64,000 bases of DNA from Phycisphaerae bacterium (GTDB taxonomy: Bacteria > Planctomycetota > Phycisphaerae > Phycisphaerales > SM1A02). The DNA lies in contig JAEUIT010000097.1 in the NCBI GenBank assembly GCA_016795035.1, positions 186,001 through 250,000 of the forward strand. The letters are read 5' to 3'. Below the pieces are notes generated by a model that saw only the letters and a program-made list of their open reading frames with translations, was not told the origin of the DNA and did not search any database. A program made the position numbers and the translations under genes. Every line of letters starts with the position of its first letter. Within the stretch, counting starts at the first letter, position 1. Shown one piece after another: positions 1-9,008 of this stretch.

Positions 1-2334
1 TGCATCGCGCAGGTGTACGGCGCCGGGACCTTCGACGACGACGGCGAAGCGGTGCCGTACTTCGTGATGGAGTTCATCCAGGGTGCGAAGCCGATCACGC
101 GATATGCCGAGGAGAAGCGACTATCCGTTCGCGAGCGCGTCGCGCTCTTCGCGCGCGTCTGCGAGGCGGTCGCGCACGGCCATCAGCGCGGCGTGATCCA
201 TCGCGACCTGAAGCCCGGCAACATCCTCGTCGACGCCCACGGCCAACCGAAGATCATCGACTTCGGCGTTGCCCGCTCGACCGACTCCGACCTCACGGTG
301 ACGACCGCGAACACCGCGGTCGGTCAGCTCGTCGGCACGTTGCAGTACATGAGCCCCGAGCAGTTCGCGAGCGATCCGAACGATGTCGACGTGCGCAGCG
401 ACGTCTACAGCTTGGGCGTCGTCTTCTACGAACTGCTTGCGGGCCATCCGCCCTATGACCTTCGCCGCGCCGCGATCTCGGAGGCCGCGCGCATCGTCTG
501 CGAGCAAGATCCGACGCGGCTCAGTTCCATCAGCCGAACACTGCGCGGCGACGTCGAGCTCATCGCGCTCAAGTGCCTCGAGAAGAACCGCACGCGGCGC
601 TATGCGAGCGCCGCCGAGCTCGCGGCCGACGTGAACGCGTTCGTCGCCGGCGAGCCCATCAGCGCGATGGCCCCGGGCGTGATCGACGGCATGCGGCGCT
701 TCGCGCGGCGGCATCGAGCGATGACCGCGGGCCTCGTCGGTGCGTTCGTCGTGCTCGTGCTCGCGGTCGCCGTCGTCTCGTTCGTGGCGATCGAGGCGAA
801 CCGGCAGCGGGTTCGCGCCGAGAAGGGCGAAGAGGAGGCGCGCACGCAGTTGGCCCGGGCACAGGCGGTCAGCGGATTCGTCGCCCGCATGATCGCGAGC
901 ATCGATCCCGATGTCGCCCGCGAGCGTGACACCACGTTGCTTCGCATGATTCTCGACGGTGCGGCACGCGACACCGAATCGCTCTGGTCGCAGCCCGAAG
1001 TGCAAGCTGAGATCTGCTCGATCGTGGGAGGCGCGTACAAGTCGATCGGCGCCTACGACGCGGCCTCGCCGCACCTCGATCGTGTGGTCGCGATCCGTCG
1101 AACGCTCGACGGCCCGAGCGGCGCGCGCACGCTGCGCGCCGAGTCCGATCGTGCACTCCTCCTGCGAGCGATGGGTCGGCTGCAGGACGCCGAAGCTCCG
1201 CTCCGCGAGGTGTACGAACGGTCGTACGGGACCTACGGACCCTCGCACGCCGAGACGATCGGCGCGATGACGAACTACGGCACGCTCCTCCACAAGCTCG
1301 GGCGCTTCGAGGAAGCGGACCCGCTGCTGCATGCCGCGCTTGACGAGACTCGTCGGCTGCATGGGCCCGACGATCGCGACTCGCTGGTCGCGCTCAACAA
1401 TCTCGCGAACCTCCTCAAGGACATGGGTCGCGCCGAGGAGGCCGAACCGCTCCTGCGCGACGCGGTCGAACGCAATCGCCGCGTCCACGGCGGCGACCAC
1501 TCGGAAACGCTGACGGCGCTCAACAACCTCGGCGCGCTCCTTCAGGAGACCGGTCGCCTCGACGAGGCCGAGCCGGTGCTGCGCGAGGTTGCGACGACCG
1601 CGCGGCGGATCTTCGGGGCGGAGCATGTGCTCACGCTCGTGGCCGACGCGAACGTCGGCTTCCTCCTCCTGCAACGTGGACAGTCCGCGGCGGCGGCGGA
1701 CCTCTTCGAGACGTCCCTCGCGCACGCGCGCCACGCCCTCGGATCCGATCACCCGCACACGCTCACGACGATCAGCAATCTTGCCCTCGCCCTCAAGCGG
1801 CTCGATCGGCTTGATGAGGCTGAAACGCTGATGCGCGAGGCGTTGGCACGCTCGCGCGCGTCGCTTGGGAACGACCATCCGGAGACGCTTCGGAACCTCA
1901 ATAGCCTCGGCCTTCTGCGGCAGAAGCGCGGCGACCTGGTCGAGGCCGAGTCGTTGCTCCGAGAGGCCTACGAGGGCGACCGGCGCGTCCTCGGGAACGA
2001 CCACCCCGACACGCTCACCGCGAGCCATAACCTCGGCAAGTTGCTGCGGAGCGTCGAGTCGTATGGCGACGCGGCAACGGTGCTCGCGCAATCGGTCGAG
2101 GGGCACCGGCGCACGTTCGGAGATCTCCACGGTGACACGCTGGCGGAGATCGAGCTGTATATCGACGTGCTCGTCATGTCGCACCGCTGCGACGACGCGA
2201 GCGCGGTGCTCATGACGCTCGAGCAGTCGGCCGCCGAAGGCTTGGCCGACGAGGGCACGAAGACGGTCGTGGCGCGCTGCGTCGCTCGGGTGCGTAACGG
2301 CTGCCCGAACGACCATCGAACCGCTCAGCGATAG
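1..2334 (+). CDS. Ser/Thr protein kinase with TPR array (5' end outside window)
   Basis: The frame is open from the first base, so the true N-terminus, including the Gly-rich loop and the ATP-binding lysine, lies upstream. What remains is a Hanks-type kinase lobe: HRDLKPGN near base 200, DFG near 268, GTLQYMSPEQ near 334 and DVRSDVYSLG near 397. A hydrophobic segment (bases about 720-795, preceded by RRFARRHR) is a likely single membrane anchor. The rest, from about base 1000, is an array of TPRs of about 42 residues with recurring NLGxLL and GRxxEAExLLREA signatures (TPR_10/12 type). The design is a cytoplasmic kinase tethered to a TPR protein-binding region, common in planctomycetes. Its targets are unknown. 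It ends in a 10-bp convergent overlap with the next gene. Confidence 0.9.
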   Translation, partial: CIAQVYGAGTFDDDGEAVPYFVMEFIQGAKPITRYAEEKRLSVRERVALFARVCEAVAHGHQRGVIHRDLKPGNILVDAHGQPKIIDFGVARSTDSDLTVTTANTAVGQLVGTLQYMSPEQFASDPNDVDVRSDVYSLGVVFYELLAGHPPYDLRRAAISEAARIVCEQDPTRLSSISRTLRGDVELIALKCLEKNRTRRYASAAELAADVNAFVAGEPISAMAPGVIDGMRRFARRHRAMTAGLVGAFVVLVLAVAVVSFVAIEANRQRVRAEKGEEEARTQLARAQAVSGFVARMIASIDPDVARERDTTLLRMILDGAARDTESLWSQPEVQAEICSIVGGAYKSIGAYDAASPHLDRVVAIRRTLDGPSGARTLRAESDRALLLRAMGRLQDAEAPLREVYERSYGTYGPSHAETIGAMTNYGTLLHKLGRFEEADPLLHAALDETRRLHGPDDRDSLVALNNLANLLKDMGRAEEAEPLLRDAVERNRRVHGGDHSETLTALNNLGALLQETGRLDEAEPVLREVATTARRIFGAEHVLTLVADANVGFLLLQRGQSAAAADLFETSLAHARHALGSDHPHTLTTISNLALALKRLDRLDEAETLMREALARSRASLGNDHPETLRNLNSLGLLRQKRGDLVEAESLLREAYEGDRRVLGNDHPDTLTASHNLGKLLRSVESYGDAATVLAQSVEGHRRTFGDLHGDTLAEIELYIDVLVMSHRCDDASAVLMTLEQSAAEGLADEGTKTVVARCVARVRNGCPNDHRTAQR

Positions 2335-3248
2335 AGGTCGGAGAGATCCTGCTCGCTCGTCGATGACGACGGCTCGATCGCGAGTGCGCAACCGACCGCG
2401 ACGGCAACGACGAGCAACGTGGTGCCGACGACGGCCGCCATTCGGAGTCGCTGCCTCTCGCGGAGTGCGGGAAGGTGCGCCAGAAGCGCCGCGAGCGGCG
2501 CGAACGCCGGCAACGGCCAGACCCACGCGGGAAATGCGGGGGCGGACTCGCTCTCATAGGCGCGTCCGAGCGCCAAGCCTGCAACGAGGAGCCCCAGCGC
2601 CATTGCCCCCGCCGGCAGCCCGAGACCCACGCGTCGCCAGCACGAGACGAGCGCGACGGCACCGACCGCCGCGCCCGCGGCACCCACCACGAGCGCGCCC
2701 TTGGCGAAACCCGATTCAAGCACGAGCACGGCCACGCCTGCGAGCGAGAAGGCGATCGAGGCCGCCGTGGCGAAGCCCCGATCCGATTCGAGCCGACCGG
2801 CCAAGGCGAGGACAAGCGGCACCGAGCACACCGCCGCCACGTGCGCGGGCCGAAGCCCGCCCGCCTCGGGCAACTGGAGAAGCCCGAGAAGCGCGGCTGC
2901 AACGGCGAGCGCGACGAGCATGGCGCGCTCGATCGCGCGGAGCGCGTGCCCGCGGCCAAACCAATCGGTGAGGCCGACCAGCGTCGACAACGTGCCGAGC
3001 ACGCCTGCAACGACGAGATACGACGCCCACATCGGATTGAGGCCGAGCGGGCCTCGCGTCGTGTTTCTCGCCGGCCAGCCTTCTTGCTGGACGAAGAGGA
3101 TCAGCGTCGCCGCCGCGAGCGCGACGCCCACGAACGACGCGACGTCGCGCGGGCCGCGCCGCGCGAACGCGAACGAACCGACAGCGGCCGCGATGGCGCT
3201 GAGTGCCATCGCGGCCGCTACCGCTATCGCCACCTGCACGGGGTGCAT
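2325..3248 (-). CDS. Multi-spanning membrane protein, unknown function
   Basis: A 307-residue protein rich in A, L, V and G with about eight to nine hydrophobic segments, including one at the N-terminus (residues 5-28). I recognise no family and see no cytochrome b561 histidine pattern. It starts 9 bp after the stop of the YceI-like gene on the same strand, so the two are probably cotranscribed and it may be that protein's membrane partner (inference). Its last 10 bp overlap the convergent kinase gene. Three copies of the CTGCAACGNNGAG motif fall within its coding region. Confidence 0.75.
   Translation of the reverse strand: MHPVQVAIAVAAAMALSAIAAAVGSFAFARRGPRDVASFVGVALAAATLILFVQQEGWPARNTTRGPLGLNPMWASYLVVAGVLGTLSTLVGLTDWFGRGHALRAIERAMLVALAVAAALLGLLQLPEAGGLRPAHVAAVCSVPLVLALAGRLESDRGFATAASIAFSLAGVAVLVLESGFAKGALVVGAAGAAVGAVALVSCWRRVGLGLPAGAMALGLLVAGLALGRAYESESAPAFPAWVWPLPAFAPLAALLAHLPALRERQRLRMAAVVGTTLLVVAVAVGCALAIEPSSSTSEQDLSDLYR
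2579..3017. repeat. Three CTGCAACGNNGAG motif copies within 440 bp
   Basis: Exact copies lie at 2579-2591, 2897-2909 and 3005-3017, all in the same orientation inside the minus-strand membrane-protein gene. On the coding strand each reads CTC NNC GTT GCA G, encoding L-x-V-A-(A/G) with GTT and GCA codons. This is the tightest cluster in the window; other sites are listed under findings. Confidence 0.8.
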
Positions 3249-3256
3249 CGGGACGC

Positions 3257-3886
3257 TTACTTCTTCAGGTTGCCTTCGAGGGCGACGATGATGCGAACGT
3301 CATCGCCGAGCATCTTCTGATCGACGCCGTACTTGATGTTCCAGTCGCTGCGCTTGACCGAGAAGATCGCCTCGTAGCCCGCCTTGCGACCCTGCGGACC
3401 GTCGGCACTGCCGGTGAATTCGACCATCGCGGTGACCGGCTTCGTCACGCCGTTCATGGTGAGATCGCCGGTGACTTCGAGCCAGCCGTCCTTCGGGCCC
3501 TTCTTCACGCCGGTCGACTTGAAGGCGAGCGTGGGATTCTCCTTCGCGTTGAAGAAGTCCGGGCTCTTGAGGTGCGCGTCGAGCTTCTCGTTGCCGGTGT
3601 CGACGCTGTCGACCTTGATCGTGATGTCGAACGACATGCCTTCGGGGTTGCCTTCGTTCGCCGTGAACGTGCCGCTGACGTCGTTGAAGCGTCCCCAGAA
3701 TTGACCGGCGTTGAGGTGGTGAACGCGGAAGAGCGCCTTCGAGTGGACGCCGTCCACGGTGAAGGTCTGGGCGCCGGCGGCGGGTGCTGCGGCCGCCGGT
3801 GCCTTGGCAGCGGTCTGAGGAGCGGCAGCGATGAGCGAAGCGGCGGACGCGAGAACGAGCGTCGAGAGAATTGCGACAGTGCGCAT
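3257..3886 (-). CDS. YceI-family secreted protein
   Basis: A 209-residue protein with a Sec signal peptide (about residues 1-22, ending near SLIAAA), an A/P-rich linker, and a YceI-like lipocalin-fold domain from about residue 40. Landmarks are FTVDGVHSKALFRVHH, the substitution pattern SFDITIKVDSVDTGNEKLDAHL, then FF-NAKENPTLAFKST and LTMNGVTKPV, which follow the YceI domain in order. YceI proteins bind isoprenoid-type lipids such as polyprenols in the periplasm; the ligand here is unknown. It is first of a two-gene unit with the membrane protein 9 bp downstream. Confidence 0.92.
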   Translation of the reverse strand: MRTVAILSTLVLASAASLIAAAPQTAAKAPAAAAPAAGAQTFTVDGVHSKALFRVHHLNAGQFWGRFNDVSGTFTANEGNPEGMSFDITIKVDSVDTGNEKLDAHLKSPDFFNAKENPTLAFKSTGVKKGPKDGWLEVTGDLTMNGVTKPVTAMVEFTGSADGPQGRKAGYEAIFSVKRSDWNIKYGVDQKMLGDDVRIIVALEGNLKK

Positions 3887-4040
3887 GGTCTATGAGTCCT
3901 TCGTGTGAGTGAGGTCGCCCGATCGGCGACGGAAAGGCGGAGACAATATCCACGTCTCGGTGGGCTGGCGCGGGGAGCGACGGCAGAGTGGTGACGCCAG
4001 GTGGGACGGTCGCCGCCAAGCTTTCCCGTAGCATGGCTGC

Positions 4041-7000
4041 ATGCGACCGTCGCTCGCTGTAGTCGTTGCGTCCGCCGTCGGTTCTGTCCTCTGCACGGCC
4101 TCGCCGGGAGCGGAGCCCGCGTCCCTTCGGCCGCCGCCGCCGACGGATGCGGAGGCCGAGAAAGGCCCTCCCCGTCCCGAATACGACCAGCCCGCGAAGG
4201 TCCGGCCGGCACCGGGACTTGTGGCGCGACTCTTCGCGAAGGAACCGCTCGTCCAAGACCCGGTCTCCTTCTGCATAGACGAGCGCGGTCGGATCTTCGT
4301 GGCCGAGAGTTTCCGCCAGGAGCGGGGCATCGAGGACAACCGAAGCTCGCGCTTCTGGCTCCTCGATGACCTCCAAAGCCAGACCGTCGAAGACCGGCTC
4401 CGGATGTACGAAAAGTGGGCGTCCAAGCGCGAAGGCGGCATGGACTACTACCGGAAGTACGAAGACCGCGTGACGCGGGTCGAGGACACCGACGGGGACG
4501 GCAAGGCCGACGCGATGAAGGTCTTCGCGTCGCCTTTCAACGAGCCGCTCGACGGCACCGGCGCCGGCCTCATCGCGATGGACGGCGACGTTTGGTACAC
4601 GAACATCCCGCACCTTTGGCGGCTGCGCGACGAGAATGGCGACGGCACCGCCGACGAGAAGACCGCGGCGTGGAGCGGCTTTGGCGTGCGCGTGGCGTTG
4701 CGCGGCCACGACATGCACGGCCTGACGTGGGGCCCGGACGGAAAGCTCTACTGGTCGATCGGCGACCGTGGTTACCACGTGACGCTTCCCGACGGCCGCG
4801 TGCTTGCGGATCCGCGCTCCGGTGCGGTCTTCCGTTGCTACCCCGACGGAAGCGGCCTCGAACTCTTCTGCACCGGCCTGCGCAATCCGCAGGAGCTCGC
4901 GTTCGACGACTTCGGCAATCTCTTCACCGGCGACAACAACTCCGACGGCGGCGACAAGGCGCGCATCGTCTACTGCGTCGAAGGCGGCGAGACCGGTTGG
5001 CGCATGGACTATCAGACGCTTGAAGGGTCGAATGTCCGCGGGCCGTGGAATCAGGAAGACACGTGGGCCCTGCGCGCGGATCTCGCGCCGGACAAGGTGA
5101 CGTCGAACTCGCCGATTCAGCCGGCGTTCACGATTCCGCCGCTCGCACACGTGAGCAGCGGACCGTCGGGGCTCGCGTACTACCCCGGCCTCGGTCTCGA
5201 TCCAAAATATGCTCGACACTTCTTCCTGTGTGACTTCCTCGGCGGCGACGCGTATAGCCGCGTCCTGAGTTTCGCGCTCGAGCCAGTGGGCGCCGGATTC
5301 AAGGTGGTGGACGTGGCGCCGTTCGTCGAGAACGTGCTGCCCACCGACATTGACTTTGGCTACGACGGAAAGATCTACATCACCGACTGGGGCGGAGGCT
5401 GGTACAGCAAGAACGCCGGCGAAATCTATTGCGTCTGGGATCCCGAACGCGTGAAGGATCCGCGCGTGGCCGAGGTCACGAAGCTGTTCGCCGAAGGCTT
5501 CTCCCAACGCGGCAACGACGAGTTGCGCAGCCTGCTCGGCCACGCGGACCGACGCGTGCGCCAACGCGCGCAGTTCGCGCTCGCGGAGCGCGGACCGGCG
5601 GTCGCAGCGCTACTCACCGATGTCGCGACGAACGATCTCCACCAGCTCGCGCGCATCCACGCGATGTGGGCGCTTGGGCAGCTTTCGCTCGACGGCGCGT
5701 GGCCCGAAGCGGTCAGTGGCATCGTCGCGCGGCTCGACGACGCCGATCCCGAGATCCGCGCGCAGGCGGCGCGCGTGATCGGGGACGCGCGCCTGGCCTC
5801 GGCCGTGCCCGAGCTCGAGCGCGGTCTCACGGATCCGTCGCTGCGCGTCCGCTATCACGCGGCGATGGCGCTTGCGAAGGTGGGGTCGAAGGCGTCGATT
5901 CCCGCAATCATCGCGATGCTCGCGGAGAATGACGGCAACGACGTCTTCATCCGTCATGCGGGGGTGTGGGCGCTCGAGCATCTGCGCGATCGCAAGGCGA
6001 TCGACGTCTTGGCGGCGGAGCCGCAGACGGAGTTACGCCTGTGCGCGGCGCTCGTCTGGCGACGTTGGCACGATCCCGCCGTCGCACGGCTTCTCAACGA
6101 CAGCGACGATCGCGTCGTGGCGGAAGCCGCTCGGGCGATCAACGACACGCCAATCGACGCAGCGATGGCCGACCTCGTCAAGCTCGGGCAACGCTATGTG
6201 GGCTCGGCCTCGAGCGAAGAGCCCGCGGCCGCGCACGAGTTCACGCGCGAGATCTGGAAGAACGTGAAGACGGGGGGCGACAACGATCTCGCCGATCCCG
6301 CCCTCTTCGCGAAGCCCGCGGACGAGACCGAAACGGGCAGCGTCTTCGAAGGCAAGTCGAAGGCAGGCGATAACTATCTTCAGCGGGTGCGCGGAGTGGT
6401 GGTGCCCGATCAAACGGGGCCGTATGTCTTTTCTATCACGAGCGACGATCAGTCGTCACTCTATCTAAGCCCCGACGACGATCTCAAGAAGGCCGTGCGC
6501 GTCGCATGGGTCGAAAACTATGCAGGGCGCGGCGACTGGAACGGCCAGCCGAATCAGACGTCGCAGCCGGTGTTGCTCGAGGCGGGCAAGCGCTATGCGG
6601 TCGAGGCCCGACACGCCGAGGGTGGCGGAGACGACTTCGTCGCAGTCGGTTGGCAACGCCCCGACGGCACGCTCGAGCGGCCGATCGGCTCGGGCGCGGC
6701 GCATCCGTTCGACGCCCCGCTTCTCCGGCGCGTCGTCAATGCGTGCGTGCAAAGCGACGATCCCGCGGCGGCCGTGATGCTGGCCGATCTCGCGAGGGCC
6801 GACGCGGTGCCCGAGCCGATGCGGCTCGAGGCGCTCGCCGCGCTCGGCGAGTGGGTTGCGCCTGGGCCGCGTGATCGCGTGAACGGCGCGTGGCGCCCGG
6901 TCGATCCGTCGCGTCGCTCGAAGGACGCGTTCGAGAGCGTGCTGAAGCAGAAACTGCCGGGACTCACGTCGAAGGGTTCGCCCGCCGTGCGTGCAGCCGC

Positions 7001-7784
7001 ACGCGAGTTGGCGGCGAAGCTCGGCGTCACGCTCGACGGCTCCGCGAACTTCGCGATCGTGATCGACGCGAAGCAGTCTGAGCGCGAGCGGGCGGCATGC
7101 CTGCGTCAGCTTTGCATCGACGGCGACAACCGCGCGCGAGCCGCGATCGACGCCGCGTTTGCGTCGGATTCGCCGATGCTGCGTGCCGAAGCTCGCCGCC
7201 AGCTCGCGAAACTCGCTCCGGAAGTCGGCGTGCCCCAACTGACCCTCGCGCTCGCGGCCGAGTCGGCCGTCGAACAACAGGCGGCGGTCGTCGCGCTCGG
7301 CGAGATCGAGAACCCCGCAGCCACCGCGGCGCTCGCGGAGCTTGTCTCCAAGCTCGAGTCAGCGTCGCTCCCGCGGCATTTGTGGGCCGACACGCTTCGC
7401 TCGGCGCTCGCGTCGAACGATCCGGCCGTCGTCGCGAAGGCGAACGCCTGGCTCGCCGCCCAGGCGACGAAGCCCCCGCTCGACCACTTCGCGGCGGCCC
7501 TCGAGGGTGGCGATGCCGAGCGCGGCGCGATCGTCCTGCGTTCGCATCCGTCGGCCACCTGCCTCAAGTGTCACGCGATCGGTGGCGTGGGCGGCGACGC
7601 GGCGCCGAAGCTCGACGGCGTGGGGACCAGGCTCTCCCGGGAGAAGATCCTCGAGTCGCTCGTCGTACCAGGCGCGGTCATCGCGCCCGGGTTCGGCACC
7701 GCGTCAGCGATGCCCGCGATGGGAACGATCCTGAGCCTCGACGAGCTGCGCGATGTCGTCGAGTACCTCTCGACGGTCCGCTGA
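4041..7784 (+). CDS. PVC-type heme-binding protein: beta-propeller, HEAT, PA14-like and cytochrome c domains
   Basis: A 1247-residue secreted protein (signal peptide about 1-25, ending SPGAEP). Order of domains: a membrane-bound-dehydrogenase-like beta-propeller (about 45-470) with DTDGDGKAD and NGDGTAD Asp/Gly loops suited to Ca2+; HEAT-like repeats (about 480-715) such as DADPEIRAQAARVIGDARL; a PA14-like carbohydrate-binding segment (about 740-890; VFSITSDDQSSLYLSPDD, VLLEAGKRYAVEARH); more HEAT-like repeats; and a C-terminal c-type heme site CLKCH near residue 1174. The architecture is typical of planctomycete and verrucomicrobial proteins thought to oxidise sugars or glycans outside the cell. 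The distal heme ligand is probably one of two methionines in the AMPAMG segment. Substrate unknown. It stands alone. Confidence 0.93.
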   Translation: MRPSLAVVVASAVGSVLCTASPGAEPASLRPPPPTDAEAEKGPPRPEYDQPAKVRPAPGLVARLFAKEPLVQDPVSFCIDERGRIFVAESFRQERGIEDNRSSRFWLLDDLQSQTVEDRLRMYEKWASKREGGMDYYRKYEDRVTRVEDTDGDGKADAMKVFASPFNEPLDGTGAGLIAMDGDVWYTNIPHLWRLRDENGDGTADEKTAAWSGFGVRVALRGHDMHGLTWGPDGKLYWSIGDRGYHVTLPDGRVLADPRSGAVFRCYPDGSGLELFCTGLRNPQELAFDDFGNLFTGDNNSDGGDKARIVYCVEGGETGWRMDYQTLEGSNVRGPWNQEDTWALRADLAPDKVTSNSPIQPAFTIPPLAHVSSGPSGLAYYPGLGLDPKYARHFFLCDFLGGDAYSRVLSFALEPVGAGFKVVDVAPFVENVLPTDIDFGYDGKIYITDWGGGWYSKNAGEIYCVWDPERVKDPRVAEVTKLFAEGFSQRGNDELRSLLGHADRRVRQRAQFALAERGPAVAALLTDVATNDLHQLARIHAMWALGQLSLDGAWPEAVSGIVARLDDADPEIRAQAARVIGDARLASAVPELERGLTDPSLRVRYHAAMALAKVGSKASIPAIIAMLAENDGNDVFIRHAGVWALEHLRDRKAIDVLAAEPQTELRLCAALVWRRWHDPAVARLLNDSDDRVVAEAARAINDTPIDAAMADLVKLGQRYVGSASSEEPAAAHEFTREIWKNVKTGGDNDLADPALFAKPADETETGSVFEGKSKAGDNYLQRVRGVVVPDQTGPYVFSITSDDQSSLYLSPDDDLKKAVRVAWVENYAGRGDWNGQPNQTSQPVLLEAGKRYAVEARHAEGGGDDFVAVGWQRPDGTLERPIGSGAAHPFDAPLLRRVVNACVQSDDPAAAVMLADLARADAVPEPMRLEALAALGEWVAPGPRDRVNGAWRPVDPSRRSKDAFESVLKQKLPGLTSKGSPAVRAAARELAAKLGVTLDGSANFAIVIDAKQSERERAACLRQLCIDGDNRARAAIDAAFASDSPMLRAEARRQLAKLAPEVGVPQLTLALAAESAVEQQAAVVALGEIENPAATAALAELVSKLESASLPRHLWADTLRSALASNDPAVVAKANAWLAAQATKPPLDHFAAALEGGDAERGAIVLRSHPSATCLKCHAIGGVGGDAAPKLDGVGTRLSREKILESLVVPGAVIAPGFGTASAMPAMGTILSLDELRDVVEYLSTVR

Positions 7785-8098
7785 CGACGGCAGCTTTCCG
7801 GCCGAAACGCCGTCGAGCTTCGGTGCCCCCTCTCTCCGGCCGACGCCGTTCTTTGTGTCTCACGGGAGCCCGTCCACGGGCGCTAGCTAACATGGCACTA
7901 GAGCCGACCTAGACGACACGCTGGGCGGGAGGCGTCGTGGAACTTACGCTCCTCGGGCGCCCAGCGCCCGCATTTCGTGCGTGCTTGGCTCTACCGAACC
8001 AATCTCGCCTCGCTTCGATCGCGAGGATCGAAGCGGCTTCCGACGGCTCGCAAACCCGCCTCACAAGCGACACCACACGTGCGAACGGAACGAATCGA
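7785..8098. other. 314-bp gap without a convincing gene
   Basis: Lower-GC, weakly coding-like DNA. It contains CTAACATGGCACTAGAGCCG near 7886-7905, which resembles one end of an integron attC site, but no GTTRRRY partner follows within about 150 bp. Several small inverted repeats occur near 7855-7880 (GGGAGCCCGTCCACGGGC). I see nothing else definable. Confidence 0.4.
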
Positions 8099-8419
8099 AT
8101 GTTGCGTAGGACGCCTGAATGCCAGGGCGAGCGGAGGAGTCGGGGCCGCCGTCGGCGCCCCTCTCACGCGATCGTGTTCGTTGCAGGACAGGGAATCTTC
8201 GCATTGGTCTCGACAGCCATTCTCTTCCTTCGCGTCGAGACGCACTGGATGGCACTCATGGCGTTCTGGCCGTTCGCGCTCTCGATCTGGCTCTATGCGC
8301 TGTGCCGCGATATGCACTTGCCCCGGCCGGCACAGCTCTTTGTGCTCCCATGCGTGGCCGCGACCATTAGCTGGTTCCTTGTCCTTCTCGCGGTGATTCC
8401 GGTCCTCTCACGGACCTGA
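8099..8419 (+). CDS. Small three-helix membrane protein, unknown
   Basis: A 106-residue ORF from the ATG at 8099. The frame is open from 7937, but the first 54 residues look non-coding. After a basic N-terminus rich in R, three hydrophobic segments (about residues 31-51, 55-75 and 82-103) end just before the stop. The hydrophobic profile argues for a real membrane protein; base composition is less GC-biased than its neighbours. A GC-rich hairpin (GCGCCGC, loop, GCGGCGC; 8422-8441) lies 3 bp after the stop and could be its terminator. No family recognised. Confidence 0.5.
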   Translation: MLRRTPECQGERRSRGRRRRPSHAIVFVAGQGIFALVSTAILFLRVETHWMALMAFWPFALSIWLYALCRDMHLPRPAQLFVLPCVAATISWFLVLLAVIPVLSRT

Positions 8420-8421
8420 TC

Positions 8422-8441
8422 GCGCCGCCGCTGCGCGGCGC
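8422..8441 (+). terminator. GC-rich hairpin after the small membrane ORF
   Basis: Perfect 7-bp stem GCGCCGC/GCGGCGC with a 6-nt loop starting 2 nt after the stop codon. It has no T-run, so intrinsic termination is only suggested. Confidence 0.35.
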
Positions 8442-8969
8442 CGGCGAAGAGCGGACTAACAAAGCGCTGATCCGGACCTTCGCCCGTGCGTGGCTACGGC
8501 GCACGTGTGTTGACGGGCACTCCTTGCACACACCGCGCTCGCAGCGACGGTGCCCCGTTTTGCGCGCCACACATCGCGAACGAGGTTCTGTGCAGCACGC
8601 GTACCCTCGGAAACAGCGGTGTTTCTCGAAGAAATGGAGGCGTGGCATGATCAGACGGTGGCACGAAGGCGAGATCGGCGTGGGCTTGTGGTGGCCTTAC
8701 TGGGCGCGGTGTGTGGATATCCGGGGTGAGTCCCAAGGGATTGTGCGACCCGGGAGGTCCGCCCGAAGCACGATCCTCGTTCAGCGGTCCTCCGTTCGCT
8801 CGCGATCGGCTTCGAACACGCTATCTAGAATTGCATTTGTGCGCGATTTCCAGTGAACGTGCATTGGCGCGGTAGGATCGCAGTAGGGATCGTGGGGTGA
8901 GATCACCTTTTCTCACGTGGAGACAGCGTTGACCACGTGGATGTGACGTGGGATAAAGAGCGTAGTTGG

Positions 8970-8985
8970 TGTTCCACGTGGAACG
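8970..8985. other. parS: parS centromere site
   Basis: TGTTCCACGTGGAACG matches the bacterial parS palindrome (TGTTCCACGTGGAACA type) at 15 of 16 positions. It lies 24 bp upstream of the parB start, inside the likely leader, so ParB loading here could also affect parB expression. Confidence 0.85.
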
Positions 8986-9008
8986 TGGTCGTGAATCGGA
9001 GGCTGTCC

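Larger units (their letters stand above)
8420..9008. promoter_or_regulatory. Intergenic region upstream of parB
   Basis: A 589-bp stretch with no convincing gene. The first half has a second attC-like half-site (CTAACAAAGCGCTGATCCGG near 8457-8476). The last 110 bp carry three CACGTG cores (8913-8918, 8933-8938, 8975-8980), of which the last is a near-perfect parS. A GGAGG Shine-Dalgarno sequence sits at 8998-9002, 6 bp before the parB ATG. Confidence 0.6.

Noticed and set aside
121..2526. Long open frame antisense to the kinase gene
   Set aside because: Arg/His-rich product with no family features; it mirrors the codon bias of the real gene on the other strand.
7883..8480. True integron attC sites
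   Set aside because: Only one side resembles attC; GTTRRRY partners and a bottom-strand fold were not found. Kept only as a weak finding.
8524..8856. A 110-codon frame upstream of parB
   Set aside because: No family, weak codon bias, and its end lies close to the regulatory parS region.
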